Assembly (NCBI RefSeq): GCF_001553455.1
Contig: NZ_BBOX01000153.1
Location: 1 to 48,859 of the forward strand
Length of the DNA stretch: 48,859 nt
Reading direction: 5' to 3'
Source: Streptomyces hygroscopicus subsp. hygroscopicus
GTDB lineage: Bacteria > Actinomycetota > Actinomycetes > Streptomycetales > Streptomycetaceae
Positions within the stretch are counted from its first letter, which is position 1. Each line of letters starts with the position of its first letter. Of the stretch, positions 40,937-47,712 are shown piece by piece. Below the pieces are notes generated by a model, which made no database searches, had not been told where the DNA came from, and saw nothing but the letters and a program-made list of their open reading frames with translations. The translations under genes and the position numbers were made by a program.

Positions 40937-42091
40937 TTACGTCGCCGGGCCGCCGCCGTCCAGCGCCCCGGCGGCCTCGCCGCGCGGAGTGGCCGGACCC
41001 ATGGGCCCGTAACCGAGCCGGATCAGCATCTGCACATGGCCGGGTGTCCGGTGGGCGTCGCTCAGCGACCACCGCAGGTCGGGCCACTCCAGCGCCTGGT
41101 GCAGCAGGGACGCCCGGACCCCGTACGAGGTGGCCAGCAGCAGCACGTGTTCCAGCGCCTGCCCGGCCCGCAGCCAGTCGGTGCGCCGGTCCTGGGCCGT
41201 GGACAGCACGGCGATGGCCGGGCGGCTCTCGAACACCGCGGCGGGCGGATGGCCGTCCCGGCGGCCGTCCGCCCCCTGGCCGAGGTAGTCGCGCATCGGC
41301 AGCCGCCCGGTGGCGTCGCGGGGGCCGAGGGCGGCCGGGGGGATTCCGTACGGCCCGGTGTCCCGGACCCAGTCGCGGCTCTCCGCGCGTCGGCGCGGAT
41401 CCCCGCAGGTGCGCCGCTCCGCCTCGGCGGTCAGCCGCAGCAGTCGTGAGGTCTCCCCGGGAGCCGCCAGACGGAGCGTGGCGCCGTTCGCCCGCGCCGC
41501 CTCCGTCAGCTCGCCCAGCACTCGGGCCGGCAGCCGGCGCCCGGAGAAGGGGGCGCGGCTGCTGTGCCGCCGCCAGATGGCGTCGTACAGCCCGTCGTAC
41601 AGCCCGCGCTGGGGGCCGGGGCGCGGGCCGTCGTACGAGCCGGGGCGCGGGCCGTCATGCGGCCCGTCGTGCGGGCCGGGGGCGACATGCGGGGCGTCGT
41701 ATGAGCCAGGGGCGACATGCGGGCCGTCGTACGAGCCGGGGTGCGGGTCGTCATGGGTTCCGGCGCCGTCGCCGGGCGAGGCGCCCAGGCCCACCGTGGC
41801 CAGCAGGTCGGGCTGTGAGCGGTGCGGCAGCAGCCGTACCACCGGCTCCCAGCCGAAGTGGGCCACGGCGACCCGCAGATTGAACACGGCGGCCCCGGCG
41901 GAGACGCTCAGCCCCCGGCCCATCGGGTCGGTGTACCGCAGCCCCCGCTCCGGGGCGGCCCGCACCTCCAGGGCGACGGTGTCGGGGTTCAGCCGGTAGC
42001 GCCACGGCTGGGTGTTGTGCATCGACGGAGCCGCCACGGCCGCCGAGATGAGCTTCTCCAGGATCGCCGCGTCCAGCGCTGCGGGCTGCAT
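40937..42091 (-). CDS. Acg-like nitroreductase-family protein with a repeat insertion
   Basis: This 384-residue protein has the Acg (Rv2032) pattern: ILEKLISAAVAAPSMHNTQPWRY at the N-terminus, LSVSAGAAVFNLRVAV, WRRHSSRAPFSGRRLP, DWLRAGQALEHVLLLATSYGVRASLLHQALEWP and HVQMLIRLGYGP. These are flavin-dependent nitroreductase folds linked to the DevR dormancy regulon in mycobacteria. Residues about 113-167 are a non-conserved insertion of repeated GSYDGPHVAP-type decapeptides. It is placed after LLATVGLG and before GLYDAIWRRHSS, where homologues have a short loop. The gene lies 60 bp downstream of devR on the same strand. Confidence 0.88.
   Translation of the reverse strand: MQPAALDAAILEKLISAAVAAPSMHNTQPWRYRLNPDTVALEVRAAPERGLRYTDPMGRGLSVSAGAAVFNLRVAVAHFGWEPVVRLLPHRSQPDLLATVGLGASPGDGAGTHDDPHPGSYDGPHVAPGSYDAPHVAPGPHDGPHDGPRPGSYDGPRPGPQRGLYDGLYDAIWRRHSSRAPFSGRRLPARVLGELTEAARANGATLRLAAPGETSRLLRLTAEAERRTCGDPRRRAESRDWVRDTGPYGIPPAALGPRDATGRLPMRDYLGQGADGRRDGHPPAAVFESRPAIAVLSTAQDRRTDWLRAGQALEHVLLLATSYGVRASLLHQALEWPDLRWSLSDAHRTPGHVQMLIRLGYGPMGPATPRGEAAGALDGGGPAT
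41591..41755 (-). repeat. In-frame 30-bp repeat block inside the nitroreductase gene
   Basis: Units of about 30 bp encode GSYDGPHVAP, GSYDAPHVAP and shorter variants (GPHDGPHDGPRP, GSYDGPRPGP). On the plus strand the repeated words are CGTACGAGCCGGGG and GGCGACATGCGGGCC. Unit length is a multiple of three, so copy changes keep the frame. Confidence 0.85.
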
Positions 42092-42151
42092 GGGGTCCCC
42101 TCCTCGCGGTGGGCCGTCAGTGGTGCGGGGCCGTGCGTCCCGGCCCCGGGC

Positions 42152-42847
42152 TCATCCCGGGTGGTCGTCGGCCGGGTGCGGGGCCGAGTGGGTCGCCAGC
42201 ACCGCCGCCTGGACCCGGCGTTCCACGCCGAGCTTGGCCAGCAGCCGGGAGATGTGGTTCTTGACCGTCTTCTCGGACAGGAAGAGCCGCTTGCCGATCT
42301 GCCGGTTGGTGAGCCCCTCGCCGATCAGCACCAGGATCTCCCGCTCGCGCGGGGACAGCCCGGCCAGCACCTCGTCCCTGGGCTCCTGCGGGGCGGCCTC
42401 CCCCCGCAGGGTGCTCATCAGCCGGGCGGTGGTGGCCGGGTCCAGCATCGACTGGCCGGAGGCGACCGTGCGCACCGCCGAGACCAGGTCCGACCCCTTG
42501 ATCTGCTTGAGCACATAGCCGGACGCCCCCGCCATGATCGCGTCGAGCAGGGCATCGTCGTCGTCGAACGAGGTCAGCATCAGACAGGCCAGACTCGGCA
42601 TGCGTGAACGCAGTTCACGGCAGACCGTGATGCCGTCCCCGTCCGGCAGCCGGACGTCCAGGATGGCCACGTCGGGCCGCAGCGCCGGGCCCCGGGCCAG
42701 CGCGTGGTCGACGGTGGCGGCGTCGCCGACCACCTCGATGTCCGGTTCGGCGTCCAGCAGGTCGTGCAGTCCGCGCCGGACCACCTCATGGTCGTCCAGA
42801 ACGAACACCCTGATGGGTGTCGCCGGTGTCGCTCGTGTCTCGGTCAT
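42152..42847 (-). CDS. devR: DevR/DosR-like response regulator (NarL/LuxR type)
   Basis: This 231-residue regulator has a receiver domain with Asp pair in [10 protein letters not shown], phosphoacceptor Asp64 in [11 protein letters not shown] and Lys114 in [10 protein letters not shown] LuxR HTH follows at about 160-220 ([49 protein letters not shown]). [10 protein letters not shown] is a DevR hallmark. ATG 42847 is chosen over an upstream ATG at 42886, which would add a non-conserved leader. It likely accepts phosphate from the DevS-like kinase and controls the neighbouring Acg-like and Rv1733c-like genes. I did not find a clear 20-bp DevR box in the flanking spaces. Confidence 0.93.
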   Translation of the reverse strand: MTETRATPATPIRVFVLDDHEVVRRGLHDLLDAEPDIEVVGDAATVDHALARGPALRPDVAILDVRLPDGDGITVCRELRSRMPSLACLMLTSFDDDDALLDAIMAGASGYVLKQIKGSDLVSAVRTVASGQSMLDPATTARLMSTLRGEAAPQEPRDEVLAGLSPREREILVLIGEGLTNRQIGKRLFLSEKTVKNHISRLLAKLGVERRVQAAVLATHSAPHPADDHPG

Positions 42848-43007
42848 GGCTCTCGCACTGTTCGTCCGCCGTCCGCCGTACGCCATCCGCCCGGCCCCCG
42901 GTGGGAATCCTGGCGCAGCAGGTCAGGGCGGTACCAGGGCCGAACGGGCCCCGAAGAGGGCTGCCCGGCCCTCGTCCCGCCCGCCCCGCTCGTGCGACGG
43001 TCGCGGC

Positions 43008-43589
43008 ATGGGCACGGAAGTGCGGGGGCGGCGGATGTGGCGGTGGCGGCATAACCCGCTCCGACGCCGCTCGGACGTGGTCGAAGCCTGGGTCGTGCTC
43101 GTCACCGGCCTGGTGATGGCGGTCGGCGGCCCGGCGGCCGGGGTGGCCGCCGGTACCACCGTGGACGCGTCGCTGCGGCAGGAGCGGGCGGACCGGCACC
43201 GGGTGCCCGCGGTGCTGAAGGAGGACGCGCCCGTCCCGCAGCCCGCCGCCGACGGGTCCACCACCGGCCAGGTGCGCGCCGTCGTCCGGTGGACCGGCCC
43301 GGACGGCACCGTCCACACCGGCGTGGCGCAGGTGCACCAGGGGAGCAGGGCGGGCACGGCGACCGAGGTGTGGACCGACGGCCGGGGCCGACTGGTCCAG
43401 CAGCCGCCCACCTCCGAGCAGATGGTGACCCGCGCGGTGCTCGCCGGGACGTCGGCCGCGGCGGGCGTGGGCGCGGTGTCGCTGGCCGGGCGCGGCGTGG
43501 TGCGCTGGCGGCTGGACCGCGCCCGCGCACAGGAGTGGGGACGCGCCTGGGCCGAGGTCGGCCCACGCTGGAGCCGCCACATCAGGTGA
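43008..43589 (+). CDS. Rv1733c-family membrane protein
   Basis: This 193-residue protein has the family opening RMWRWRHNPLRRRSDVVEAWVVLV with one membrane helix (VVLVTGLVMAVGGPAAGVAAG), an extracytoplasmic part (VVRWTGPDGTVHTGVAQV, GTATEVWTDGRGRLVQQPPT) and a second helix (AVLAGTSAAAGVGAVSLAG). In mycobacteria Rv1733c belongs to the DevR regulon, and its divergent position from the DevR-like gene fits that. ATG 43008 is assumed; ATG 43035 just before the conserved MWRWRHN is possible. The molecular function is unknown. Confidence 0.85.
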   Translation: MGTEVRGRRMWRWRHNPLRRRSDVVEAWVVLVTGLVMAVGGPAAGVAAGTTVDASLRQERADRHRVPAVLKEDAPVPQPAADGSTTGQVRAVVRWTGPDGTVHTGVAQVHQGSRAGTATEVWTDGRGRLVQQPPTSEQMVTRAVLAGTSAAAGVGAVSLAGRGVVRWRLDRARAQEWGRAWAEVGPRWSRHIR

Positions 43590-43624
43590 CCGGCATCGCT
43601 GGACGCAGGGGGTGCCTCGGGTTG

Positions 43625-43647
43625 CCTGGGCGCCGGGGGCGCCCAGG
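43625..43647. terminator. Perfect 10-bp hairpin after the Rv1733c-like gene
   Basis: CCTGGGCGCC (43625-43634) pairs perfectly with GGCGCCCAGG (43638-43647) around a GGG loop, 36 bp after the stop codon. It is a typical Streptomyces terminator without a U-tract and marks the end of the dormancy locus. Confidence 0.8.
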
Positions 43648-43651
43648 GATC

Positions 43652-43942
43652 GTGTCCCTCGAAGAACTACGCGAACGCGCCGCCGCGCTGGACGCCGACG
43701 AGACCCAACCGTACCCATCGGGCGCGGTGGCCTGGATCTCTCTCGTGAAAACCGCGCTCGTGCCACGTGGCCGGGGGGCTTTCCGCCGGGCGCGCGAGGA
43801 ACGACGCAAAGGACGCAACGGCCTGACGCTCATCGCGATAGCCGAACCTTCGGAGAAATCTAGAAAGGAAACCGACTTTGGGTCCCTTCACAACTGCCTC
43901 CGGTGCGCAGGGCATTACTTGCTCGCAAGTGCACCGTCTTGA
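43652..43942 (+). pseudogene. Possible truncated gene at island border
   Basis: The frame from GTG 43652 encodes SLEELRERAAALDADETQ, then PYPSGAVAWISLVKTALVPRGRGAF and RRAREERRKGRNGLTLIAIAEP. This looks like ordinary helical Streptomyces protein, but after about residue 70 the sequence turns AT-richer and unlike coding DNA until a stop at 43942. I cannot name it. The 3' end overlaps a fragment on the other strand, so this is probably the 5' remnant of a gene cut at the island junction. The GTG is close behind the terminator, and its ribosome site (AGGG) is weak. Confidence 0.35.
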
Positions 43943-44102
43943 GTTGCATTTGAGTCATGTCTCGCAGAAGATTCGTATACGCCGACCGTCGTGCTGCCCG
44001 CTTTTGCAGAGTGGTTGACGACCTGACCGTCAGGTATGAGGCCCCTCCCGTTGCGGCGGCGCCCACCAACGCCCCAAGCAATGCAGCTGACCCCTGGTCC
44101 AT
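43860..44102 (-). CDS. Short membrane-anchored protein, probably truncated
   Basis: This 80-residue product begins DQGSAALLGALVGAAATGGASYLTV, one membrane helix, followed by basic RSSTTLQKRAARRSAYTNLLRDMTQMQ. Longer actinobacterial proteins with this N-terminal anchor continue as a helical cytoplasmic domain of 100-200 residues, so the stop at 43860 suggests truncation. ATG 44102 has a good site (CCGGAGG four bases upstream), so expression is likely. GC is lower than in the flanking core genes. Confidence 0.55.
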   Translation of the reverse strand: MDQGSAALLGALVGAAATGGASYLTVRSSTTLQKRAARRSAYTNLLRDMTQMQLKTVHLRASNALRTGGSCEGTQSRFPF

Positions 44103-44307
44103 CAGTCCTCCGGTTTAACGAACCGCCCAACCGACAAGCCTATTGGGGATGCCATGCCGGGTCCACTTCCGAAGCGAAGTGATCAGAGCCGCAGACGTAA
44201 CAAGGCCATGCCTGCCCACCTGGCAGGTGCGGGGGCTTCACGTGCTGCGCTGGTGACGGTCGTGCAACGGACTTCCCGGGGATGGCTGGGCGTGAGACGA
44301 TGCCCGG

Positions 44308-45036
44308 GTGTCGAAGAATCAGCGTGATTCAGCACTCGTGTTGTGGGACGTGGACCACACCCTTGTGAGCATCGGTAGTGTTAGCCGAGTCATCTACGAG
44401 CATACCTTTAAGTCCGTAATCGGGCGCCCCCTCGGTCGGCTCGCGTCTATGACTGGCCGTACAGAACGTGCCATTATCATCGAGACTCTCGAATTGAATG
44501 ATGTCGAAATCTCCCAAGCGACTATTTCTCGTTTTTACTCCGCCCTTGGCGTGGCCGCGCAGGAACTAGAAGGACGTATTCGCGAGTCTGGACATTCTTT
44601 GCCGGGGGCTGCTGATGCTATCTCCGCACTCCAGGATGGGCACATTGTGCAATCCGTGGTCACGGGAAATATTCGGCCCATCGCCAAGACGAAGCTTGGT
44701 GCGTTCGAACTCGCGGATAGTCTCGACCTCGAGGTAGGCGGCTACGGTGATGATGGGAGTGACCGGGCCGCTCTTGTTCGGCTCGCCCGTGAACGAGCCG
44801 AGGAAAAATACCGCACTTCCTTTGCTGGCAAGCGAACATTTGTCATCGGTGACACGCCCCATGACATTAAAGGTGCCCACGATGCCGGCGTATTTGCGGT
44901 CGGGGTGGCAACCGGAAGTAGTCCCATTGAGGTGCTAGAGGAGTGCGGCGCTGATTTGGTACTCGCTGACCTGACGAACATAGAGGCGCTACGTAGTGCA
45001 GTCTTCGACTCGCAGGAATGCCAGAGGCTCAGGTGA
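44308..45036 (+). CDS. HAD-superfamily hydrolase in low-GC island
   Basis: This 242-residue HAD protein has motif I LWDVDHTLV (His in place of the usual Gly of DxDGT), a cap domain (about 25-90), motif II VVTGNIRP and motif IV VIGDTPHDIKGAHDAG. Phosphatase activity on a small phosphorylated metabolite is expected. Codon use is clearly less GC-biased than in the core genes (for example ATT, GAA, ACT and TTT are frequent), pointing to horizontal transfer. The GTG start is in TGCCCGGGTGTC with only a weak upstream site. Its last 8 bp overlap the end of the convergent HTH-TPR gene; the two are probably inherited together. Confidence 0.85.
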   Translation: MSKNQRDSALVLWDVDHTLVSIGSVSRVIYEHTFKSVIGRPLGRLASMTGRTERAIIIETLELNDVEISQATISRFYSALGVAAQELEGRIRESGHSLPGAADAISALQDGHIVQSVVTGNIRPIAKTKLGAFELADSLDLEVGGYGDDGSDRAALVRLARERAEEKYRTSFAGKRTFVIGDTPHDIKGAHDAGVFAVGVATGSSPIEVLEECGADLVLADLTNIEALRSAVFDSQECQRLR

Positions 45037-46261
45037 GGGTCTGGGTGGTCGTGCGGTATTTTTCCCTGAACTCAATGACGCTGGGGACTCTGCTGTACGG
45101 CGCAAGTGACGCCTCGAATTCCCCTAGCCGTTCAGCGACGCGTGCTGAACCAATCGTGCTGCTCAGGCTCAGTGCGTGACTTCCGGTCTGGCATGCTTGC
45201 TCAACTTCCCTATCAAGGAGATAGCACTTGGCAAGGCGAGCGAGGTAGTGGACTCTGTCGCGAACTCGGTTGGGGGCATGGATGCTCAACAGGCCGATGG
45301 CGCTGGTAAGTGAAGTGACTGCTTTCTGGCTCATCCCGAGGTCGAGATAGGAAGCCCCCTCCTGCGCGGCTACTTCAATAGAATCAACGTAAGAGACATA
45401 GTGTGGTTCCTGTAGGTTTCCCGCCTTATCGAAGTCATTTCTTGCGGCTTCCAGTGCTTTCCGGCACGATGCTTCGTTCCCCAGGCTCGCGTATGCTCTC
45501 GCCAGCCTCGTGCCGAGCATCGTTCGAATAAGCGGCGTTAGTTGGCCTCGGTCCAGCGAAATTGCTTTCTGGGCGAGTGAGAGGGCGGGCGCTTTACGCC
45601 CTCGATAAGTTTCCTGCAAACTCGCATAGGCAAGCGCACTAGCCTTTAGTCCCGGGTTGTCGGCCTCGTGTCCGACTCGTACGGCCTCATTGAAGTAGTT
45701 TCTTGCGGCGGCGTGATTGTTCCCATCAAGGGCTAGCCATCCCGCCATCTGATTGAGCTGCCCGAATACGAGCAGTCCGGCATTGGGCTTTTCGTGTACG
45801 CTCACAGCCATCCGGGCGACGTAGCGTGACAGAGGAAGAAAGAGGCTGTCGCCGCCCATTTCGTCATCGAGATGAAGGAACATCTTCAGCAGATGGTCGC
45901 CACTCTCTTCGAGTGTCACCCCATCAAACGGAGAAATTCCGAACGTCGGAGCGTTCACCGCGTCTTTGGCGTCGTCAGCGACAATGCGTCCGGCGCTTTT
46001 TTCCGAGTCAGAAATTTTAGGCGATCCGTGCCCCTGGGTACTGCCGCTCAATTTGCCAGCTTTGTCAACGATTTTGCCGTCAGCGCCAAGCAAAGCATCA
46101 AGTGATGCGGCCAATTCGGCGGATGGAAGCTGTTTTCCGGAAAGCACGCGGGATAGGAACGCGTGGTCGTAGTTCATGGCCCGTGATGCCGCCCGGATGC
46201 TCAGCTTCTGCTCACGCAGTGATGCCCGGACCATATGAGTGAAGTCCCCGCCGCTGCTCAT
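45029..46261 (-). CDS. XRE-type HTH regulator with TPR domain
   Basis: This 410-residue protein has an N-terminal helix-turn-helix (HMVRASLREQKLSIRAASRAMNYDHAFLSRVLSGKQLPSAELAASLDALLG, about 8-60), a linker, and a helical TPR-like region to the end (AARNYFNEAVRVGHEADNPGLKASALAYASL, LAQKAISLDRGQLTPLIRTMLGTRLARAYASLG, VHYLARLAKCYLLDREVEQACQTG). Such regulators often sense a peptide or ligand through the TPR. ATG 46261 is taken; a GTG 12 codons upstream lies inside the repeats described next. Codon use is relaxed, like that of the HAD gene. It is divergent from the run of tiny genes. Confidence 0.88.
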   Translation of the reverse strand: MSSGGDFTHMVRASLREQKLSIRAASRAMNYDHAFLSRVLSGKQLPSAELAASLDALLGADGKIVDKAGKLSGSTQGHGSPKISDSEKSAGRIVADDAKDAVNAPTFGISPFDGVTLEESGDHLLKMFLHLDDEMGGDSLFLPLSRYVARMAVSVHEKPNAGLLVFGQLNQMAGWLALDGNNHAAARNYFNEAVRVGHEADNPGLKASALAYASLQETYRGRKAPALSLAQKAISLDRGQLTPLIRTMLGTRLARAYASLGNEASCRKALEAARNDFDKAGNLQEPHYVSYVDSIEVAAQEGASYLDLGMSQKAVTSLTSAIGLLSIHAPNRVRDRVHYLARLAKCYLLDREVEQACQTGSHALSLSSTIGSARVAERLGEFEASLAPYSRVPSVIEFREKYRTTTQTLT

Positions 46262-46290
46262 GAACCCATCGTACGAGCCCCCGTCACCAA

Positions 46291-46350
46291 CAGTCACCAG
46301 TCACCAGTCACCGCCGAGTAGCAGTCACCACTCAGTCACCAGTGAGTCAC
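46291..46350. promoter_or_regulatory. Cluster of six CAGTCAC repeats upstream of the HTH-TPR gene
   Basis: CAGTCAC occurs at 46291, 46298, 46305, 46322 and 46333, with GAGTCAC at 46344. The first three are directly adjacent and the last three are spaced by 11 bp, one helical turn. This lies 30-90 bp upstream of the regulator's ATG, in the divergent space, which fits an iterated operator or promoter-proximal binding array. The copies are direct, not inverted. Confidence 0.6.
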
Positions 46351-46393
46351 CGCTCAGAGTAAGGCGAGCCCGGAAGACTCGGCAGGCATAAGT

Positions 46394-46426
46394 CGCCCCC
46401 GTGGTCGTCCTACCGACCCGGGGGCG
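46394..46426. promoter_or_regulatory. Strong bulged hairpin in the leader of the tiny-gene operon
   Basis: CGCCCCCG (46394-46401) pairs with CGGGGGCG (46419-46426), and the inner GGTCG (46403-46407) with CGACC (46414-46418), leaving one bulged T and a 6-nt loop: 13 bp in total. It lies 36 bp before the first tiny gene. It could be an attenuator, a transcript-stabilising leader, or a terminator protecting the operon from upstream reads. Confidence 0.65.
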
Positions 46427-46461
46427 CGGACCACCTGATCACCCGAGAGAGGCAGGCAGCC

Positions 46462-46647
46462 GTGAGCAAGAGTAGCCACGGTCACCCGAACGTGGGCACG
46501 CTGGTGGGAGATACGGCCATCGATTGTGTAGGCGTCTACATGGGCCAGAAAGGGCCGTACGCCATGCCGCACACGGTCGCCGGAGGCAAAAAGCGGGAAG
46601 TACGACCGGCAGAACTTCGTTCTGCGTCGGAGGTGAGCCGTGCCTGA
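46462..46647 (+). CDS. Tiny basic protein, SH3-like fold suspected
   Basis: This 61-residue protein reads SKSSHGHPNVGTLVGDTAID, then CVGVYMGQKGPYAMPHTVAG and GKKREVRPAELRSA. The pattern GTLVxD..., VGVYMG..GPYA and a VRPAEL ending is a small beta-barrel type I have seen in proteins of Streptomyces integrative elements, but I cannot give a family name. The GTG start follows GAGAGAGGCAGG. It overlaps the next gene by 8 bp. Confidence 0.65.
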   Translation: MSKSSHGHPNVGTLVGDTAIDCVGVYMGQKGPYAMPHTVAGGKKREVRPAELRSASEVSRA

Positions 46648-46804
46648 GCGCGAAGTCTCCGAACATCCTCGTACCGCCGACATTGAACAACTCCAGTCGG
46701 CGTACCTCATGCATCGGGCCGAGTGCGAGACGTGCACGCCCGACCAGTCGTGCGGCATAGCACGACGGCTGGAAGAGGCACGGCGTACGGCAGGGGCATC
46801 ATGA
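46640..46804 (+). CDS. Tiny Cys-rich protein (54 aa)
   Basis: GTG 46640 opens a 54-residue frame: PEREVSEHPRTADIEQLQSA, then YLMHRAECETCTPDQSCGIA and RRLEEARRTAGAS. The Cys pattern C-x2-C-x5-C with a nearby His (HRAECETC) suggests a zinc knuckle. GGAGGTGA lies 4 bases before the start. It overlaps the gene before it by 8 bp and the one after by 4 bp (ATGA at 46801), which strongly supports both. Confidence 0.65.
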   Translation: MPEREVSEHPRTADIEQLQSAYLMHRAECETCTPDQSCGIARRLEEARRTAGAS

Positions 46805-46959
46805 CGACGAACTGTGCACAGTGCGCCCGCCTGGAGCGCGAGAAGGAAGCGGCGCGCAAGGTCGGGGACCTGAGCAAGGTCACCGACTGTGCCGTGTTAC
46901 TGAGGCGACACCCGGGCCACGGCAAGCGGAACGCTCACGTGGGACGGGGGACGTCGTGA
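46801..46959 (+). CDS. Tiny CxxC protein (52 aa)
   Basis: ATG 46801 opens a 52-residue frame beginning TTNCAQCARLEREKEAARKVGD, followed by LSKVTDCAVLLRRHPGHGKR. CAQC plus the later Cys and His residues suggest a small zinc-binding protein. The start overlaps the previous stop (ATGA) and the stop overlaps the next GTG (GTGA, 46956-46959), the signature of a coupled operon. An upstream frame extension adds no conserved sequence. Confidence 0.65.
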   Translation: MTTNCAQCARLEREKEAARKVGDLSKVTDCAVLLRRHPGHGKRNAHVGRGTS

Positions 46960-47195
46960 CTCGGGCGGTCTACCGATTCCGTGAGTTCCAACTCATCCCC
47001 GATACCGAGCCCGACGCCGCACCGATCACGTACGTCATGCGGTGCGCGGTGTGTGAGCAGGCCGGAGAGCCCAACGATGACCAGGCCGCCGCGCATACGT
47101 GGGCGAACGGCCACCTGAAAGCGAACCCGGAGCACTACACCTATAGGGAGATCATTACCCGCCCCTGCCGGTTCGAGCCGGGAGCGTGGCAGTGA
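46956..47195 (+). CDS. Small Cys-containing protein, DUF7848-like
   Basis: This 79-residue protein reads TRAVYRFREFQLIPDTEPDA, then APITYVMRCAVCEQAGEPND and DQAAAHTWANGHLKANPEHY, and ends TYREIITRPCRFEPGAWQ. The MRCAVC pair followed by two His (HTWANGHL, PEHYTY) is a likely zinc site. I recognise it as a family frequent in Streptomyces plasmids and integrative elements, which I recall being annotated DUF7848; that label is not verified. It is followed by a diverged relative with a 4-bp overlap (GTGA). Confidence 0.7.
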   Translation: MTRAVYRFREFQLIPDTEPDAAPITYVMRCAVCEQAGEPNDDQAAAHTWANGHLKANPEHYTYREIITRPCRFEPGAWQ

Positions 47196-47623
47196 GCCGA
47201 ACCATCCTGCGAGGTACGGATCTGGTGCTCAGCGCTGAACGTGCGGAGGGAGCGCCGGACGGGATCTATCTCTCGGAGTGCATGACGTGCCCCGCCACCT
47301 CGGGACGGGTGGACAGCGACCCCGGTCCCGTCGCCCGCTGGGCCATCCTCCACACCCAGCAACACGGACTGAATCATGGCCAGTTCCTCGTGACCGTTGA
47401 GCGACACTGGCGCGTAGACCCCGTGCACCCCCCGGACCGACACGGCACGGCCACGCCGCCCCCGGCCCGTACCGCCAGCCGGATGCCCGCCACGCACCGC
47501 GCCCCCGGATGCTGGGGCGCCTGCTGGCGGCGCACCAGGCACACCATCAGCGTCGCCGGATCATGGACGAGGTTGAACAGATCATCGAACCGGCGGCCGG
47601 AATCGGCCGCCGCCCATCGGTGA
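47192..47623 (+). CDS. Diverged DUF7848-like protein with chimeric C-terminus
   Basis: The first about 75 of 143 residues (SRTILRGTDLVLSAERAEGA, then SECMTCPATSG, VARWAILHTQQHGLNHGQF and ERHWRVDPV) follow the same plan as the preceding protein, with a Cys pair and later His residues, so the two are probably ancient duplicates. The remainder is Arg/Pro/Thr-rich without conservation. Its last 27 codons are antisense to the group II intron reverse-transcriptase fragment that begins at 47542. The natural C-terminus was therefore probably lost when the intron, or its deletion, reached this gene. Confidence 0.6.
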   Translation: MSRTILRGTDLVLSAERAEGAPDGIYLSECMTCPATSGRVDSDPGPVARWAILHTQQHGLNHGQFLVTVERHWRVDPVHPPDRHGTATPPPARTASRMPATHRAPGCWGACWRRTRHTISVAGSWTRLNRSSNRRPESAAAHR

Positions 47624-47712
47624 AGCTTGGTCTGCATCTCCGCTACCTTCGCCCCCGAGCTGATCGGCCCAGGAACGCAGGCGTCGCCGTTCGGCGTCGC
47701 ATCTCGCGGCAT
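47542..47712 (-). pseudogene. Group II intron reverse transcriptase/maturase, N-terminal fragment
   Basis: ATG 47712, with GGAGGGAGGG upstream, opens PRDATPNGDACVPGPISSGA, then KVAEMQTKLHRWAAADSGRR and FDDLFNLVHDPATLMV. This is the N-terminus of actinobacterial group II intron-encoded proteins (MQTKLHRWAAxDxGRRFDDLFNxVHDPATL). Homology stops there; the frame runs on to 47374 in sequence unrelated to a reverse transcriptase. The catalytic palm (YADD), maturase and endonuclease parts are absent, so it is a dead remnant. Confidence 0.75.

Noticed and set aside
42092..42151. DevR box between devR and the nitroreductase gene
   Set aside because: GGGACC-like words occur, but no 20-bp palindrome with the expected spacing; high GC makes such words common.
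44103..44307. tRNA or attachment site at the island edge
   Set aside because: I looked for a cloverleaf or a tRNA 3' end with a direct repeat and found none; short hairpins there are not convincing.
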